Shown one piece after another: positions 35,206-44,407 of a stretch of DNA of 64,000 bases. A program made the translations under genes and the position numbers. Position 1 is the first letter of the stretch. The number at the start of each line of letters is the position of its first letter. Below the pieces are notes generated by a model. It was not told the DNA's origin. It saw only the letters and a list, made by a program, of their open reading frames with translations, and made no database searches. Source of the DNA: DATGMP01 sp035293565 (GTDB lineage Bacteria > Pseudomonadota > Alphaproteobacteria > BOG-932 > Roseiterribacteraceae); the NCBI GenBank assembly GCA_035293565.1, contig DATGMP010000104.1, positions 1 through 64,000 of the forward strand. The letters run 5' to 3'.

Positions 35206-36053
35206 GCAACCGCTTTCCAGCATCCTCCGTCGTCCGCTGCCAGACCGTCGTCGCGCAGCTTGATGAGGTGCGCTAGCAGCGAGCGGGCCGCGACGCGATG
35301 CCGGTCGGCCGGCACGTCGTCGTAGACACGAGGCACGAGCGCTTCGAGCGTGTCGCCATCGCTCCTGCGCAACGCATTGAGCGTCTTGGCTTCCCGAAAT
35401 AGGCGATGACGCACGAGCCGCTCGATCAGATCATCAGGTTCGCCGATGAGATATCCGTGGCCGGGCGCCAGATAGGCGGGCTTTTCCTCACGCAGAATGG
35501 CCAGCGAATCCAGATAGGCCCGCATATCGCCGTCCGGCGGGTTGATCACCACGGTCGATCCCTGCATCACATGATCGCCGGTGAAGATCATCCGCTCGCT
35601 TTCGAGCAAATAGCAGACATGGTTCGAAGCGTGGCCCGGCGTATGAATCGCGCGGAGCCACATCCCTCCCGCCTGGATCCGCTCGCCGTGCCGCAGAGGC
35701 CGGTCGGGCATGAAGCTCTGATCCTGGAGCTCCAGCTTAGGCGGCGCCATCCCGAAGAGACGCGCGCCGGTCCGCTGCTTCAAGATCGCGGCTGCCGGCG
35801 AATGATCTGGGTGGGTGTGCGTGACGAGGATCGACGCGATCTTTCCGCCTGCATGAGCGAGCAATGCCTCGATGTGCGCATCGTTCGGCGGTCCGGGATC
35901 GATGATTGCGACATTGTCGCCCTCGCCGAGGAGATAGCTGTTGGTCCCGGGCCCGGTCATGAAGCTCGGGTTGGGCGCGGTCACGCGCCGTACATCCGGC
36001 GCAAGGCGGGTCGCTTCCCCCGGTACGATGGTCGCGTCGTCTCTTTCGGTCAT
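35202..36053 (-). CDS. MBL-fold metallo-hydrolase (LACTB2/glyoxalase II-like)
   Basis: A 283-residue metallo-beta-lactamase fold. The binuclear metal motif is THTHPDHSPAA (HxHxDH). Further ligands are in HTPGHASNHVCY (shown in part), GDHVMQGSTVV and LAPGHGYLIGEP. A C-terminal winged-helix-like segment (RRSDGDTLEALVPRVYDD) is typical of the LACTB2 subfamily. Substrate unknown: thioesters, lactones and RNA are all possible in this family. The start ATG 36053 faces the 36226 gene across a 170-bp gap containing a perfect hairpin. Confidence 0.88.
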   Translation of the reverse strand: MTERDDATIVPGEATRLAPDVRRVTAPNPSFMTGPGTNSYLLGEGDNVAIIDPGPPNDAHIEALLAHAGGKIASILVTHTHPDHSPAAAILKQRTGARLFGMAPPKLELQDQSFMPDRPLRHGERIQAGGMWLRAIHTPGHASNHVCYLLESERMIFTGDHVMQGSTVVINPPDGDMRAYLDSLAILREEKPAYLAPGHGYLIGEPDDLIERLVRHRLFREAKTLNALRRSDGDTLEALVPRVYDDVPADRHRVAARSLLAHLIKLRDDGLAADDGGCWKAVA

Positions 36054-36107
36054 GCGCGCTTCCTAACGCCTCGGCCGCGGGAATCCTAGCCGACCCCTCC
36101 ATTTTCC

Positions 36108-36132
36108 ATGGAGCAACGCTTCGTTGCTCCAT
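36108..36132. repeat. Perfect 11-bp hairpin
   Basis: ATGGAGCAACG-CTT-CGTTGCTCCAT, an 11-bp perfect stem with a 3-base loop in the divergent gap between the MBL and secreted-repeat genes. It resembles the 16-bp hairpin at 47073-47107 in size of loop, position upstream of a plus gene and the AACG/CGTT arms. Confidence 0.6.
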
Positions 36133-36225
36133 GCGTCGCCTTGATGTTAAACTTTGTGAAATAGCCGGCGACCGTCGACTATCACACTGAAACGACTGAG
36201 ATTCAACTTAGTGGAGGACGGGAAG

Positions 36226-36642
36226 ATGATCAGCATGAAATTGCCGATGCTTGCAGTTCTGTTGCTCGTGGCCGGAAGCGCCATCGCCGCGGACACCATG
36301 ATGCCGGCCGGTGTGCAGGCGCGCAAATCCGATGCCGGACCGGTGGTCCTGGCCGATGCCAAAGGAATGACGCTCTATACGTTCGACATGGACAAGACGC
36401 CCGGCAAGTCGGTCTGCAATGCCGACACCAAATGCAGCGTTTACTGGCCTCCGCTGATGGCAGCCGCGGATTCCAAGCCGATGGGCGATTGGACGGTCGT
36501 GACACGCGACGACGGATCCAAGCAATGGGCCTATAAGGGCAAGCCGCTCTACACATTCATGAACGACAAGAAGGCGGGAGATACGACCGGGAACGACATG
36601 GGCCCGAACGGCACGCATATCTGGCACTGCGCGCTTCCCTGA
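36226..36642 (+). CDS. Secreted repeat protein (COG4315 family)
   Basis: A 138-residue exported protein with a signal peptide (LPMLAVLLLVAGSAIAA). It has two copies of the short secreted repeat: DAKGMTLYTFDMDKTPGKSVC with CSVYWPPL, and YKGKPLYTFMNDKKAGDTTG ending IWHCALP. The family is widespread and of unknown function, usually periplasmic or surface-associated. I chose ATG 36226 because GGAGG lies 9-15 bases upstream; an in-frame GTG at 36211 overlaps that ribosome site. Confidence 0.8.
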   Translation: MISMKLPMLAVLLLVAGSAIAADTMMPAGVQARKSDAGPVVLADAKGMTLYTFDMDKTPGKSVCNADTKCSVYWPPLMAAADSKPMGDWTVVTRDDGSKQWAYKGKPLYTFMNDKKAGDTTGNDMGPNGTHIWHCALP

Positions 36643-36722
36643 GCGTTCGCGCCCGCTCACGACAATCGAGGAACAATGACCCGGGCCCGTCGTTTGATTG
36701 TGCCGAGGGCTTTACGGCGTCG

Positions 36723-37364
36723 ATGAGGCGTTGGTGTGGTCGGCGGCCGACCAGTCAGGCTCTGACGGCTCATACCGGGCTCGGGTTCATTGAAGGCAGC
36801 GAGACAACGTCCGACATCGGCCGTCCTGGCATGTTCGCCATTCTTCCCGGCGTCGATTGCGCGGCGCGGGAAGAGGGTATCGACCCCGCACTGGCGACTG
36901 AGGAGATGCAATCGAAGATGCCCGGCCGCGAGCGGGCATTCATCCGGCTATTGCTTGCTGCTCGGCGCCAGTACGAGGCTGCGAGTCCGGGAGCCGAGCG
37001 TCAACGATGCCGACTTGCGATGCAGGTCGCGGTCGGCCGCTTCATGTCCCAAAACCAGGATGTCGAGAATTGGGTCGGGGTCTTCCGGGGTAGCCACACC
37101 AACCTGGAGGGCGACCGATGGATTCAGATCGAGATTGCGCCCGGCGTTACCATCGGCACGGGGCGCGATCGCCTTGACGATCCCGATCTGCTCACGTTGA
37201 TCGAACCGCATTCGGAGAACTACGCCGCCCTCGATGCGATCGGCGTAGGCCAGCCGGTCGTCTTTAGCGGCCGTGTCTTGGCCGGAAAGCTGTCCAGCGA
37301 CGATGACATGGTCGAACAGCCGAGGTTCGTCGCTCACTTCTCCGCGCTGAGCCTCGCCCGATAA
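36723..37364 (+). CDS. Hypothetical protein
   Basis: A 213-residue frame. From residue 37 (ATG 36831, MFAILPGVDCAAREEG) onward the composition is that of a genuine soluble protein: an alpha-helical half (GRERAFIRLLLAARRQYEAA) then a beta-rich half (WVGVFRGSHTNLEGDRW, IAPGVTIGTGRDRLDD, GQPVVFSGRVL) that looks like an OB or SH3-like barrel. The first 36 residues are poor in protein-like features, so the true start may be 36831. I do not recognise the family. It converges on the TetR gene 12 bp away. Confidence 0.5.
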   Translation: MRRWCGRRPTSQALTAHTGLGFIEGSETTSDIGRPGMFAILPGVDCAAREEGIDPALATEEMQSKMPGRERAFIRLLLAARRQYEAASPGAERQRCRLAMQVAVGRFMSQNQDVENWVGVFRGSHTNLEGDRWIQIEIAPGVTIGTGRDRLDDPDLLTLIEPHSENYAALDAIGVGQPVVFSGRVLAGKLSSDDDMVEQPRFVAHFSALSLAR

Positions 37365-37376
37365 TTCTGCAGAAGG

Positions 37377-38144
37377 TCAATCCGTCCGCTTCGGCGCTCG
37401 CGTGTTTCCCTTCGGCGGCGCCGACGGCCGCTTGGGCGGTGCCGCCACCGCGATGAGCCGCTTCATTTCGGCTAGACCCGCCTCGATTCGTCCGAGCGGC
37501 TCGCTCAGCAACGAGGCGTGGAGGGGCTGATCGGTCGCAAGGCCGCGATAGATGATGTCCGTGATGGCGTCGGCTGCGCTGTCGGGCGAATAATCGCCCT
37601 CGCCGCGCAGAAAGGCGAAGGCATAATGCTCAACTCCGCCATAGATCATCGCTCTAACGACATCTCGGGTGACGCCCTGCCTGAATTCTCCCGATTCCAC
37701 CGCGTCGTCGATGATGCCCATCGTGCGGCGCGTATAGTCACGGTTGAGCGTGAAGATGGCCGTTTCCCGATATTCCGGTCCGGGCCGGATCTCATGGATG
37801 ATCAGCTTGGCCATCTCCGGCTCCTCGTGCATGGCGTAGAGATGCCCCCAGATCATGAAGCGCAGCCGGTTCCAGGTGCCCGAGATGGTGGCGAGGCGCT
37901 GATCGTATCCGGAGATCAGGCCGGTGTACCATTGCTCCACCGTCTTGATCAGCAGGTCCCGTTTGGTGGGGAAGTAATGGTAGACGCTTCCCTCCACGAC
38001 TCCGGCCCGTTCTGCGATCTCGCTCACCAGCGTCTCGTCGTAACCCTTGGCGCAGAAGACGATTTGGGCCTGCCTCAGTATCTCGGCGGCGCGCTGCTCA
38101 CGCGATAGCCGGCTAACCTCGCGACGCGATGCTCTCTTTGCCAC
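37377..38144 (-). CDS. TetR-family transcriptional regulator
   Basis: A 255-residue regulator. The N-terminal HTH is AEILRQAQIVFCAKGYDETLVSEIAERAGVVEGSVYHYFPTKRDL (shown as landmarks: ETLVSEIAERAGV and GSVYHYFPTKRDLL), followed by a TetR C-terminal ligand domain and a basic Pro-rich tail. The GTG at 38144 is chosen for its GGGGGA ribosome site; the frame extends 9 codons further without one. Members with this C-terminal type often repress fatty-acid or xenobiotic catabolic genes. A shared CTGTCCGACAG palindrome near the receptor genes (40061, 50630) is a candidate operator, by inference only. Confidence 0.87.
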   Translation of the reverse strand: MAKRASRREVSRLSREQRAAEILRQAQIVFCAKGYDETLVSEIAERAGVVEGSVYHYFPTKRDLLIKTVEQWYTGLISGYDQRLATISGTWNRLRFMIWGHLYAMHEEPEMAKLIIHEIRPGPEYRETAIFTLNRDYTRRTMGIIDDAVESGEFRQGVTRDVVRAMIYGGVEHYAFAFLRGEGDYSPDSAADAITDIIYRGLATDQPLHASLLSEPLGRIEAGLAEMKRLIAVAAPPKRPSAPPKGNTRAPKRTD

Positions 38145-38261
38145 GCAAGTCCCCCAATGCCGTATCCCCACCGGCTCAGCTTATTGAGCCTAGCCTAACG
38201 AGACTGCGCGCCGCCGCAAGTCGCGATTGAAGTTGACCAAAGATCGTGGTGTCGATTGGGA

Positions 38262-39932
38262 ATGGATTTGAAAGCCCTTCTCGACGGCGCGGTGAAGGAT
38301 CACCGGGCCGGACGGCTGCAACAAGCCGAAGCCGCCTATCGCCGCGTTTTGTCTGCGGTGCCTGGGCATGTGGACAGCCTCCATCTTCTGGGCGTCGTTC
38401 GTACACAGCAGAAGGCGTTTCGCGAGGGGATCGATTTGATCGGGCGGGCGATCGCGCTGCGCAAGACGCCGTCCGCGATATTCCACTGCAACATCGGATT
38501 GGCCTATCGCGGCCTGGGCGAAAGGAAGGAGGCCGTCGCCCAATTCGAGCGCGCGTTGGCGCTCGAGCCCGATTATGTCGAGGCGCATATCAATCTCGCG
38601 GCCGTCCTCGGCGATTGCGGCCGGTCTGCGGAGGCGGAACCGCATTGCCGGCGCGCAATCGCGCTCCGGCCCGATGCCGCGGCGTATTTTGCGCTCGGGG
38701 CGGTTCTGCACGATTTGGGCAAGCTCGACGAAGCTGGCGGATCCTATCGACAGGCGTTGAACCTCAAGCCGGACCATGTGGGGGCGCTCCTCAATCTCGG
38801 CGCCGTGCTCGCAGCGCAGGGCGAGCTCGACGCTGCGATCGGACATTACCGGCAGGCCCTCGTTTTCCGACCGGACAACGCCGAAGCGCATTTCAATCTC
38901 GGGGCGGCGCTCCATGATCGAGGCGACTTCGACGAAGCGCTTGCGGAATATCGGCGCGCCTCGTCGCTCGAGCCGGATCATGCTGACGCGCACTGGAACG
39001 AGGCTCTGTTGCGGCTGGCGCGCGGCGAGTATCGCGAGGGCTTCGAGAAATTCGAATGGCGGTGGCGCCGGCGAGACTATGGAACGCCGCCATTCGCCGC
39101 GCCCCAATGGATGGGCGACGATTTGAGCGACCGGACGATCCTGCTTTGGGCGGAGCAGGGTTTCGGCGACTCATTTCAATGCGTCCGTTACGCGCCGTTC
39201 GTGAAGGCGCGCGGCGCTCGTACTGTCATTCTGCAATGCTTGCCGGGCACGGAGCAGTTGATGTCCGGCGTCGCCGGCATCGACATGGTCGTGCCGCGCG
39301 GAGAGACGCCGCTGCCGGCATTCGATTGCCAGGCCTCGCTGATGAGCCTCCCGCCCCTTCTGCAAGCCGACCTTTCCGGCCCGCCGGCGAATGTCCCCTA
39401 TATCGACGTCGCGCCGGCGCTCGTCGCATCATTCCGCGAGCGGGTTGCGACCAAGGCAGGCCTTAAGGTCGGCCTTGTGTGGCGCGGGAATCCCGGCAAC
39501 ACGCATGATCGCCGGCGGTCGATCGACGCGACGACCATTGCGCAGCTTTGCGCGGTGCCGGGCGTCAGCTGGTTCAGCCTGCAGCTGGATGCGCGGCAGG
39601 ATGAGATCGACGCTTTCGCGCGGTATGCGCCGATCGAGGACATGAGTCCTTTGCTCATTGATTGGTCGCGGACCGCGGCGCTGCTGGCGGCGCTCGACCT
39701 CGTCGTGACGGTCGACACCGCAGTCGCGCATCTGGCGGGCGCGCTCGGCAGGCCGGTCTTCGTCCTGCTCGCCCATGTCGCGCATTGGTGCTGGCTCAGA
39801 GAGCGCCCGGACAGCCCCTGGTATCCGACGGCCAAGCTGTTCCGGCAGCCGGCCTGGGGCGATTGGGTCTCTCCTATCGAGGCGGTCATTCATGAGATAT
39901 CGCGACTCGCGGCGGCCCGGATCGATCCGTGA
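38262..39932 (+). CDS. TPR protein with C-terminal glycosyltransferase-9-like domain
   Basis: A 556-residue protein. Residues about 1-250 are a run of tetratricopeptide repeats (AEAAYRRVLSAVPGHVDSLHLLG; QFERALALEPDYVEAHINLAA, shown in part; YRQALVFRPDNAEAHFNLGAAL). The C-terminal 280 residues resemble the heptosyltransferase-type GT-B domain: VGLVWRGNPGNTHDRRRS, LVVTVDTAVAHLAGALGRPV, and RPDSPWYPTAKLFRQ. Such TPR-GT proteins are common in alphaproteobacteria and are thought to glycosylate surface or other substrates. ATG 38262 is preferred over an in-frame TTG two codons earlier. Confidence 0.82.
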   Translation: MDLKALLDGAVKDHRAGRLQQAEAAYRRVLSAVPGHVDSLHLLGVVRTQQKAFREGIDLIGRAIALRKTPSAIFHCNIGLAYRGLGERKEAVAQFERALALEPDYVEAHINLAAVLGDCGRSAEAEPHCRRAIALRPDAAAYFALGAVLHDLGKLDEAGGSYRQALNLKPDHVGALLNLGAVLAAQGELDAAIGHYRQALVFRPDNAEAHFNLGAALHDRGDFDEALAEYRRASSLEPDHADAHWNEALLRLARGEYREGFEKFEWRWRRRDYGTPPFAAPQWMGDDLSDRTILLWAEQGFGDSFQCVRYAPFVKARGARTVILQCLPGTEQLMSGVAGIDMVVPRGETPLPAFDCQASLMSLPPLLQADLSGPPANVPYIDVAPALVASFRERVATKAGLKVGLVWRGNPGNTHDRRRSIDATTIAQLCAVPGVSWFSLQLDARQDEIDAFARYAPIEDMSPLLIDWSRTAALLAALDLVVTVDTAVAHLAGALGRPVFVLLAHVAHWCWLRERPDSPWYPTAKLFRQPAWGDWVSPIEAVIHEISRLAAARIDP

Positions 39933-40060
39933 GACTATTGGCTTGAGGTGGACTCAGCCCAAATGCCTTTATCGGAAGTCCGCGAAGTCTTTGGAATGTC
40001 CTTCCAATCTTTAATGCGGGTCGCTTTTCTTCGTGGACAAGATGAGTCTCCCTCAATAGA

Positions 40061-40071
40061 CTGTCCGACAG
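40061..40071. promoter_or_regulatory. CTGTCCGACAG palindrome upstream of a TonB receptor
   Basis: An 11-bp palindrome 78 bp upstream of the receptor pseudogene start, followed by TTAGACAGT, which adds a further GACAGT half-site. TGTCCGACAGT is repeated exactly at 50630-50640 upstream of the receptor-OmpA gene. The surrounding gap (39933-40149) has no other clear signal. Confidence 0.4.
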
Positions 40072-40149
40072 TTAGACAGTATGTGCAGACGTCGCGTACG
40101 GACGTGATGCCCGGCCAAACGTCAAGCCGAACGACAAAAGGGAGTGGGG

Positions 40150-41743
40150 ATGTTTTCACGCTACACCGCGGCACTCTTAGGTACGGCCAGTGCGATTGCG
40201 CTCGCTCATACGTCCGTTTCGGTGGCGCAGCAGACGAGCCAACCGCAGGCCTCCAACGGTGCGACGCTAGAGGAGGTCGTGGTTACGGCTCGGCGTCGCG
40301 AAGAAAAAGCGCAGACCGTCCCGATCACGATCACGACCTTCACTCAGGCGCAGCTCGCGGATCAAAACATCCGCACCGCGAACGATCTCAACAAGGCGCT
40401 CACGGCAGTTCAGCTCTGCTGCAACCGTGGTGCGGTCTCTTTCACCTGGATACGCGGAATCCAGGGCGTCGACGGCTATCTCAACGGGCTTGCTCTCTCG
40501 ACGCTGACCGCAAGCGGCCTGCAAAGCGGGCTCAGCGGCAGCTCGCTCTATTTCGATCTGGCTAACGTTCAGGTGCTCAAAGGTCCCCAAGGGACGCTCT
40601 TCGGCGAATCAACCGACGCAGGCGCCATTCTCTTCGAAACCCAGAGGCCGGTGAACGATTTCGAAGGCTATGCGGAAGCTGAAGTGGGCAATTACGGCCA
40701 CGTCCTACTCGACGGGGTGCTGAATGCGCCGATCGTCAGCGACAAGCTGCTGGTTCGGGTCGGCGGCGAGTACGTCAAGACCGACGGCTTCGTCCATGAT
40801 TTCTCGACGAATAAGGATTTCTACGACGAGAATTATTGGATTGGACGGGTCCAAGCCACGTTCCGGCCGACCGACGATTTCGAGAACAACATCTTCGTCA
40901 ACTACTACAACTTCCACGGCAACGGCACGGCGTTCGTCTGGACGCTCGTCAATCCGACCGGGCGACTCGAAGGGCTATAGGACCGGCGGATTCAACGCCA
41001 ACGCGCCTACGGGCTTCCAGGAGTTCCAGCCCGAAAGCCTCGATAATGTGGAGATCGGCGTCAAAACGGATCAGAACATCCTGGGGATGAAGTCCCGCCT
41101 CAACCTTGCGGCCTTTTACGGCTTCTACGACAATATCCAGGTGCAGGTAACTTCCGCCGTTCCCAATCCGAGCGGCGGCCCGCCCCTTCTGCAGGTGCTG
41201 ACTCAGAATGCCGCCACGGCCCACATATCGGGAGTCGAGGCGGAGTTCACGATCGTTCCGGTCGAGTCGGTCGAGTTGGATGCGGACGTAGCCTACGACT
41301 ACAACAAATATGACCAATGGCAGAGCCTGAACTCGGCCGGCCAGCCTCAAGATTTGAGCGGAACTCCGTTCCAGGAGAATCCGCGGTGGATGACCCGGAT
41401 CCGGGGGACCTATTATCTTCCTATCGACGAATCTCGCGGAAAACTCAGCATTTCGGCGACCTGGTCGTATCAGAGCTCGCAGAACAACACCGCGCAGCTG
41501 CCGGTGCTGCCGGCCTACATCACGCCCGGTTTCGACGACCTCGATCTGAGTCTCGATTGGAAGGATGTGTGGGGCGAGCCAGGTTTGGACGCCACGGTTT
41601 ACGGCACGAACGTGCTCGGCAATGTGATGACGAACGGTCCGTTCGGCGTCTACTCGGCGCTGGGTATCTTTGGAATCACCCCCAAGGCGCCACCGATGTG
41701 GGCGGTAAGGCTACGCTACAGCTTCGGCGGGCAGGGCGGTTAA
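40150..41743 (+). pseudogene. TonB-dependent receptor, internally deleted and frameshifted
   Basis: The 5' part (40150-40980) encodes a signal peptide, TonB box EEVVVTARRREE, plug domain (NVQVLKGPQGTLFG) and the first barrel strands, ending in TAG. The 3' part resumes in the +1 frame at about 40972 (GYRTGGFNANAPTGF) and runs to a normal barrel end at 41743 (WAVRLRYSFGGQGG). Compared with the intact neighbour at 41898, the two parts match residues up to about 265 and from about 550 on, so roughly 285 codons of mid-barrel are missing at the join. The result cannot form a complete 22-strand barrel. GGGAGTGGGG precedes ATG 40150. Confidence 0.88.
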
Positions 41744-41843
41744 TTTTCCCAACCCGCCCCTCGCCTCAAGTGGAAATTCCGATGGACACGATGAGATTCC
41801 CTCAATAGGGTTGAATTGGAATTTCGCGCGACCGAGGCAAAAA

Positions 41844-41869
41844 GCCCGGCGCGGCAAACACCGCCGGGC
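41844..41869. terminator. GC hairpin before the receptor gene at 41898
   Basis: GCCCGGCG and CGCCGGGC form an 8-bp stem around a 10-base loop. It lies 100 bp after the pseudogene and 29 bp before the next start. No T run follows on the plus strand; A-rich sequence precedes it. It may be a leader structure or a decayed terminator related to that at 44351. Confidence 0.4.
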
Positions 41870-41897
41870 GAAGCTCGGCAAGCGGGGAGGGTAGGGG

Positions 41898-44324
41898 ATG
41901 AGCACTCGCATATTGTCGGCGCTATTGGCGGCCGCTTCTGTCATTGTGTTTACCTCAGGCGAGCAAGCCTTCGCGCAAACCGCGGCGCAGCCGGCCGCAT
42001 CTGGGGGCACCGGCCTCGAAGAAATCGTCGTCACGGCACGCCGCCGTGAGGAAAAGGCGCAGGCGGTGCCGATCACGCTGCTCTCCTTCTCGCCCGCGAC
42101 GTTGCAGAAGCAGGATATCCGCGACCCGCTGAAGCTCACCGACTCGATCCCCGGGTTCAATGGGGCGACCGGTGCCTCGCTCGGCTTGACCTACACGTTC
42201 CTGCGCGGCGCGCCGGGCGTCATCTTTTATTGGAACCAGGTTCCGATCAACGCCAACAACCAGGCTGCGGGCTTCTATTTCGACATCGACAGCCTCCAGG
42301 TCCTCTATGGGCCGCAGGGTACGCTGTTCGGCCTCAGCAACGATGCCGGCGCGCTCCTGTTCGAGCCCAAGCATCCGGTGAACGGCTTCGAAGGCTACGG
42401 CCAGCTGACCCTCGGCAATTACGGACGAGCGACGGTCGAAGGCGTCGTCAACGTTCCGGTGATCGACGACAAGCTGCTGGTGCGCATCGGCGGCCAGTAT
42501 CAGACGCAGGACGGCTATCAGCACGTCATCAAGCAGAACATCGACCTGTTGAATCAGAACTATTGGAACTTCCGCGGCAGCGTCCTCTATCGGCCGACGG
42601 ATAACATCCAGAACGAGTTGATGATCAATTATTTCGATACGCAATATCTACCGGGCGCCTTCACCTATGCCGGATTCAATCCCGGCCCCGCGCAGGCGTT
42701 TGGGTCGTTGTCGCTGCAGCAGATTCTGACGTTCGCCAAGCTGGGATTCATCGGTCCTCTCGCGAAGGCGCAACTCGCGAACGTCAACGTCAACCTGCAG
42801 CAGCTACTAAACCAGCAGCAGGCGCTCGGTAAGTACACGCTCGCCGCGACCTCGCTCATTCCGACCGCGGTGTTGAAGCAGCTCAATATCGTCAACACCA
42901 CCACCTGGGACATCAACGATTATGTCACGGTCAAGAACATCGCCGCCTATCAGGAGATAAACGATTACACGAAGGCTGATATCGGCGGTCTGGAGTTCGG
43001 ACTTCTGCAAGGCCTATCACCGCTTCCCGACCAGCCGCGTGGCCCGGAAGTCCAATATAATGAAGAAATCCAGGTTCTCGGCAATCTGTTCGACAACAAG
43101 CTGAATTACCAGGCTGGCTTCTTCAACCAGTGGGGCGGATCGCCGAGCGGCGCCGGCGGCAGCACGCCTTCGGATTCTCGTGCACCTTACGGCGTTCAAT
43201 ATACGAACGACTTCGGCGGCGTGTCGGTCTCCGGCGCGACATTGACCCAGGTTTCCCGCACGAACGCCCTCTATACGCAGGAAACCTATAAGCTGGACGA
43301 CTATGTCGAAGGGCTCAGCTTTACAGCAGGGTTCCGGTACACCTGGGACAAATTCTACACGCGGGGCGATACCTATGATGCCTTTGGGCACCTCGTCACG
43401 CCGACCTGCCTGGTGAACGGAGTGGCGAAGCAGAGCCCCACATGTCCGACGTCGCAATCCGCCCGGTTCACGTCGCCGGCCTATTCCTTCCAGCTGAATT
43501 ATCAGTGGCGGCCGCAGACGATGTTCTACATCAACAACAGCTTGGGCTATAAGACCGGCGGCTTCAACGGCCAGAACTTCGTCTCATTCCAGTTGTTCCG
43601 TCCCGAGCATCTCAATAACTATGAGGCCGGCATCAAGACCGACTTCGACTGGGGCCTGATCGGACTCGACAGCGTCAAGACCCGGTTCAACGGCAGCATG
43701 TTCTACGGCGTCTATCGCGACATCGAGATCCAGACGACTGGCGCATATCTGCGGCAGACGGGCGTCTTGTCGCTGGGGACGCCCTATCTCGACGTCGGCG
43801 GCGGCGATCTCTGGGGCTGGGACCTTCAGCTGACGGTGCTGCCAATCCCCGATCTTCAGCTCTATGTCGACGCCGAATACAACAAGGGCAAGTACAAGAA
43901 CTTCCAAGGTCCCAATGCCGCCGGCACCGGGCAGACCTCCGTTCCCGGCGTCGCGTTCGAGGTTCTGCCGGAGTACAAGGTCAACAGCTCCATCACCTAT
44001 CACCTCTCCTTCATTCCCAAAGAGTACGGCGATGTGAGCTGGACCGGCGCTTACTCGTGGGTCCAGCACTCGATCAACACCGACATCGCCAATATCACGC
44101 CGTTTGACCTCCTGCCCGGACATCACAACATCGACATGAACCTCGATTGGAATGATGTCTTGGGATATTCGGGCGTCCTCTTGCGGCTGTGGGTCACCAA
44201 TTTGACGAACAACTCGGTCGTCAATGGCTGCCTATGTGCCATTCACGCGATCGGCGAGATCGGCTATCAGCCGGCGCAGCCGCAGATGTTCGGCGCAACC
44301 TTGCGCTACGAGTTCGGTCCGTAG
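41898..44324 (+). CDS. TonB-dependent outer-membrane receptor
   Basis: An 808-residue receptor. Signal peptide residues 1-27; TonB box LEEIVVTARRREE at 40-52; plug residues about 55-190 with SLQVLYGPQGTLFG; a long 22-strand barrel; and the C-terminal FGATLRYEFGP. It imports a ligand across the outer membrane using TonB-ExbBD energy. The ligand is not predictable. It is paralogous to the broken receptor immediately upstream, and the barrel keeps the region (about 265-550) missing there. A strong terminator follows at 44351, then the PQQ dehydrogenase gene. GGGGAGGG precedes ATG 41898. Confidence 0.9.
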   Translation: MSTRILSALLAAASVIVFTSGEQAFAQTAAQPAASGGTGLEEIVVTARRREEKAQAVPITLLSFSPATLQKQDIRDPLKLTDSIPGFNGATGASLGLTYTFLRGAPGVIFYWNQVPINANNQAAGFYFDIDSLQVLYGPQGTLFGLSNDAGALLFEPKHPVNGFEGYGQLTLGNYGRATVEGVVNVPVIDDKLLVRIGGQYQTQDGYQHVIKQNIDLLNQNYWNFRGSVLYRPTDNIQNELMINYFDTQYLPGAFTYAGFNPGPAQAFGSLSLQQILTFAKLGFIGPLAKAQLANVNVNLQQLLNQQQALGKYTLAATSLIPTAVLKQLNIVNTTTWDINDYVTVKNIAAYQEINDYTKADIGGLEFGLLQGLSPLPDQPRGPEVQYNEEIQVLGNLFDNKLNYQAGFFNQWGGSPSGAGGSTPSDSRAPYGVQYTNDFGGVSVSGATLTQVSRTNALYTQETYKLDDYVEGLSFTAGFRYTWDKFYTRGDTYDAFGHLVTPTCLVNGVAKQSPTCPTSQSARFTSPAYSFQLNYQWRPQTMFYINNSLGYKTGGFNGQNFVSFQLFRPEHLNNYEAGIKTDFDWGLIGLDSVKTRFNGSMFYGVYRDIEIQTTGAYLRQTGVLSLGTPYLDVGGGDLWGWDLQLTVLPIPDLQLYVDAEYNKGKYKNFQGPNAAGTGQTSVPGVAFEVLPEYKVNSSITYHLSFIPKEYGDVSWTGAYSWVQHSINTDIANITPFDLLPGHHNIDMNLDWNDVLGYSGVLLRLWVTNLTNNSVVNGCLCAIHAIGEIGYQPAQPQMFGATLRYEFGP

Positions 44325-44350
44325 TCGATACGGATCGGGACGGCTCGATC

Positions 44351-44390
44351 GCGCCCGGCGGCTCGAAAGACCGCCGGGCGCTTTCGTTTT
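44351..44390 (+). terminator. Rho-independent terminator after the receptor gene
   Basis: GCGCCCGGCGG and CCGCCGGGCGC form an 11-bp perfect stem with a 9-base loop, followed by TTTCGTTTT. It lies 26 bp after the receptor stop and 18 bp before the dehydrogenase start, so read-through or a very close promoter must express the next gene. Confidence 0.8.
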
Positions 44391-44407
44391 GCAAATGGAG
44401 AGTATGA

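Noticed and set aside
40970..40985. Programmed ribosomal frameshift joining the two receptor frames
   Set aside because: A shift alone would not restore the protein, because about 285 codons of the barrel are missing at the same place; there is no slippery site. A deletion is the simpler reading.
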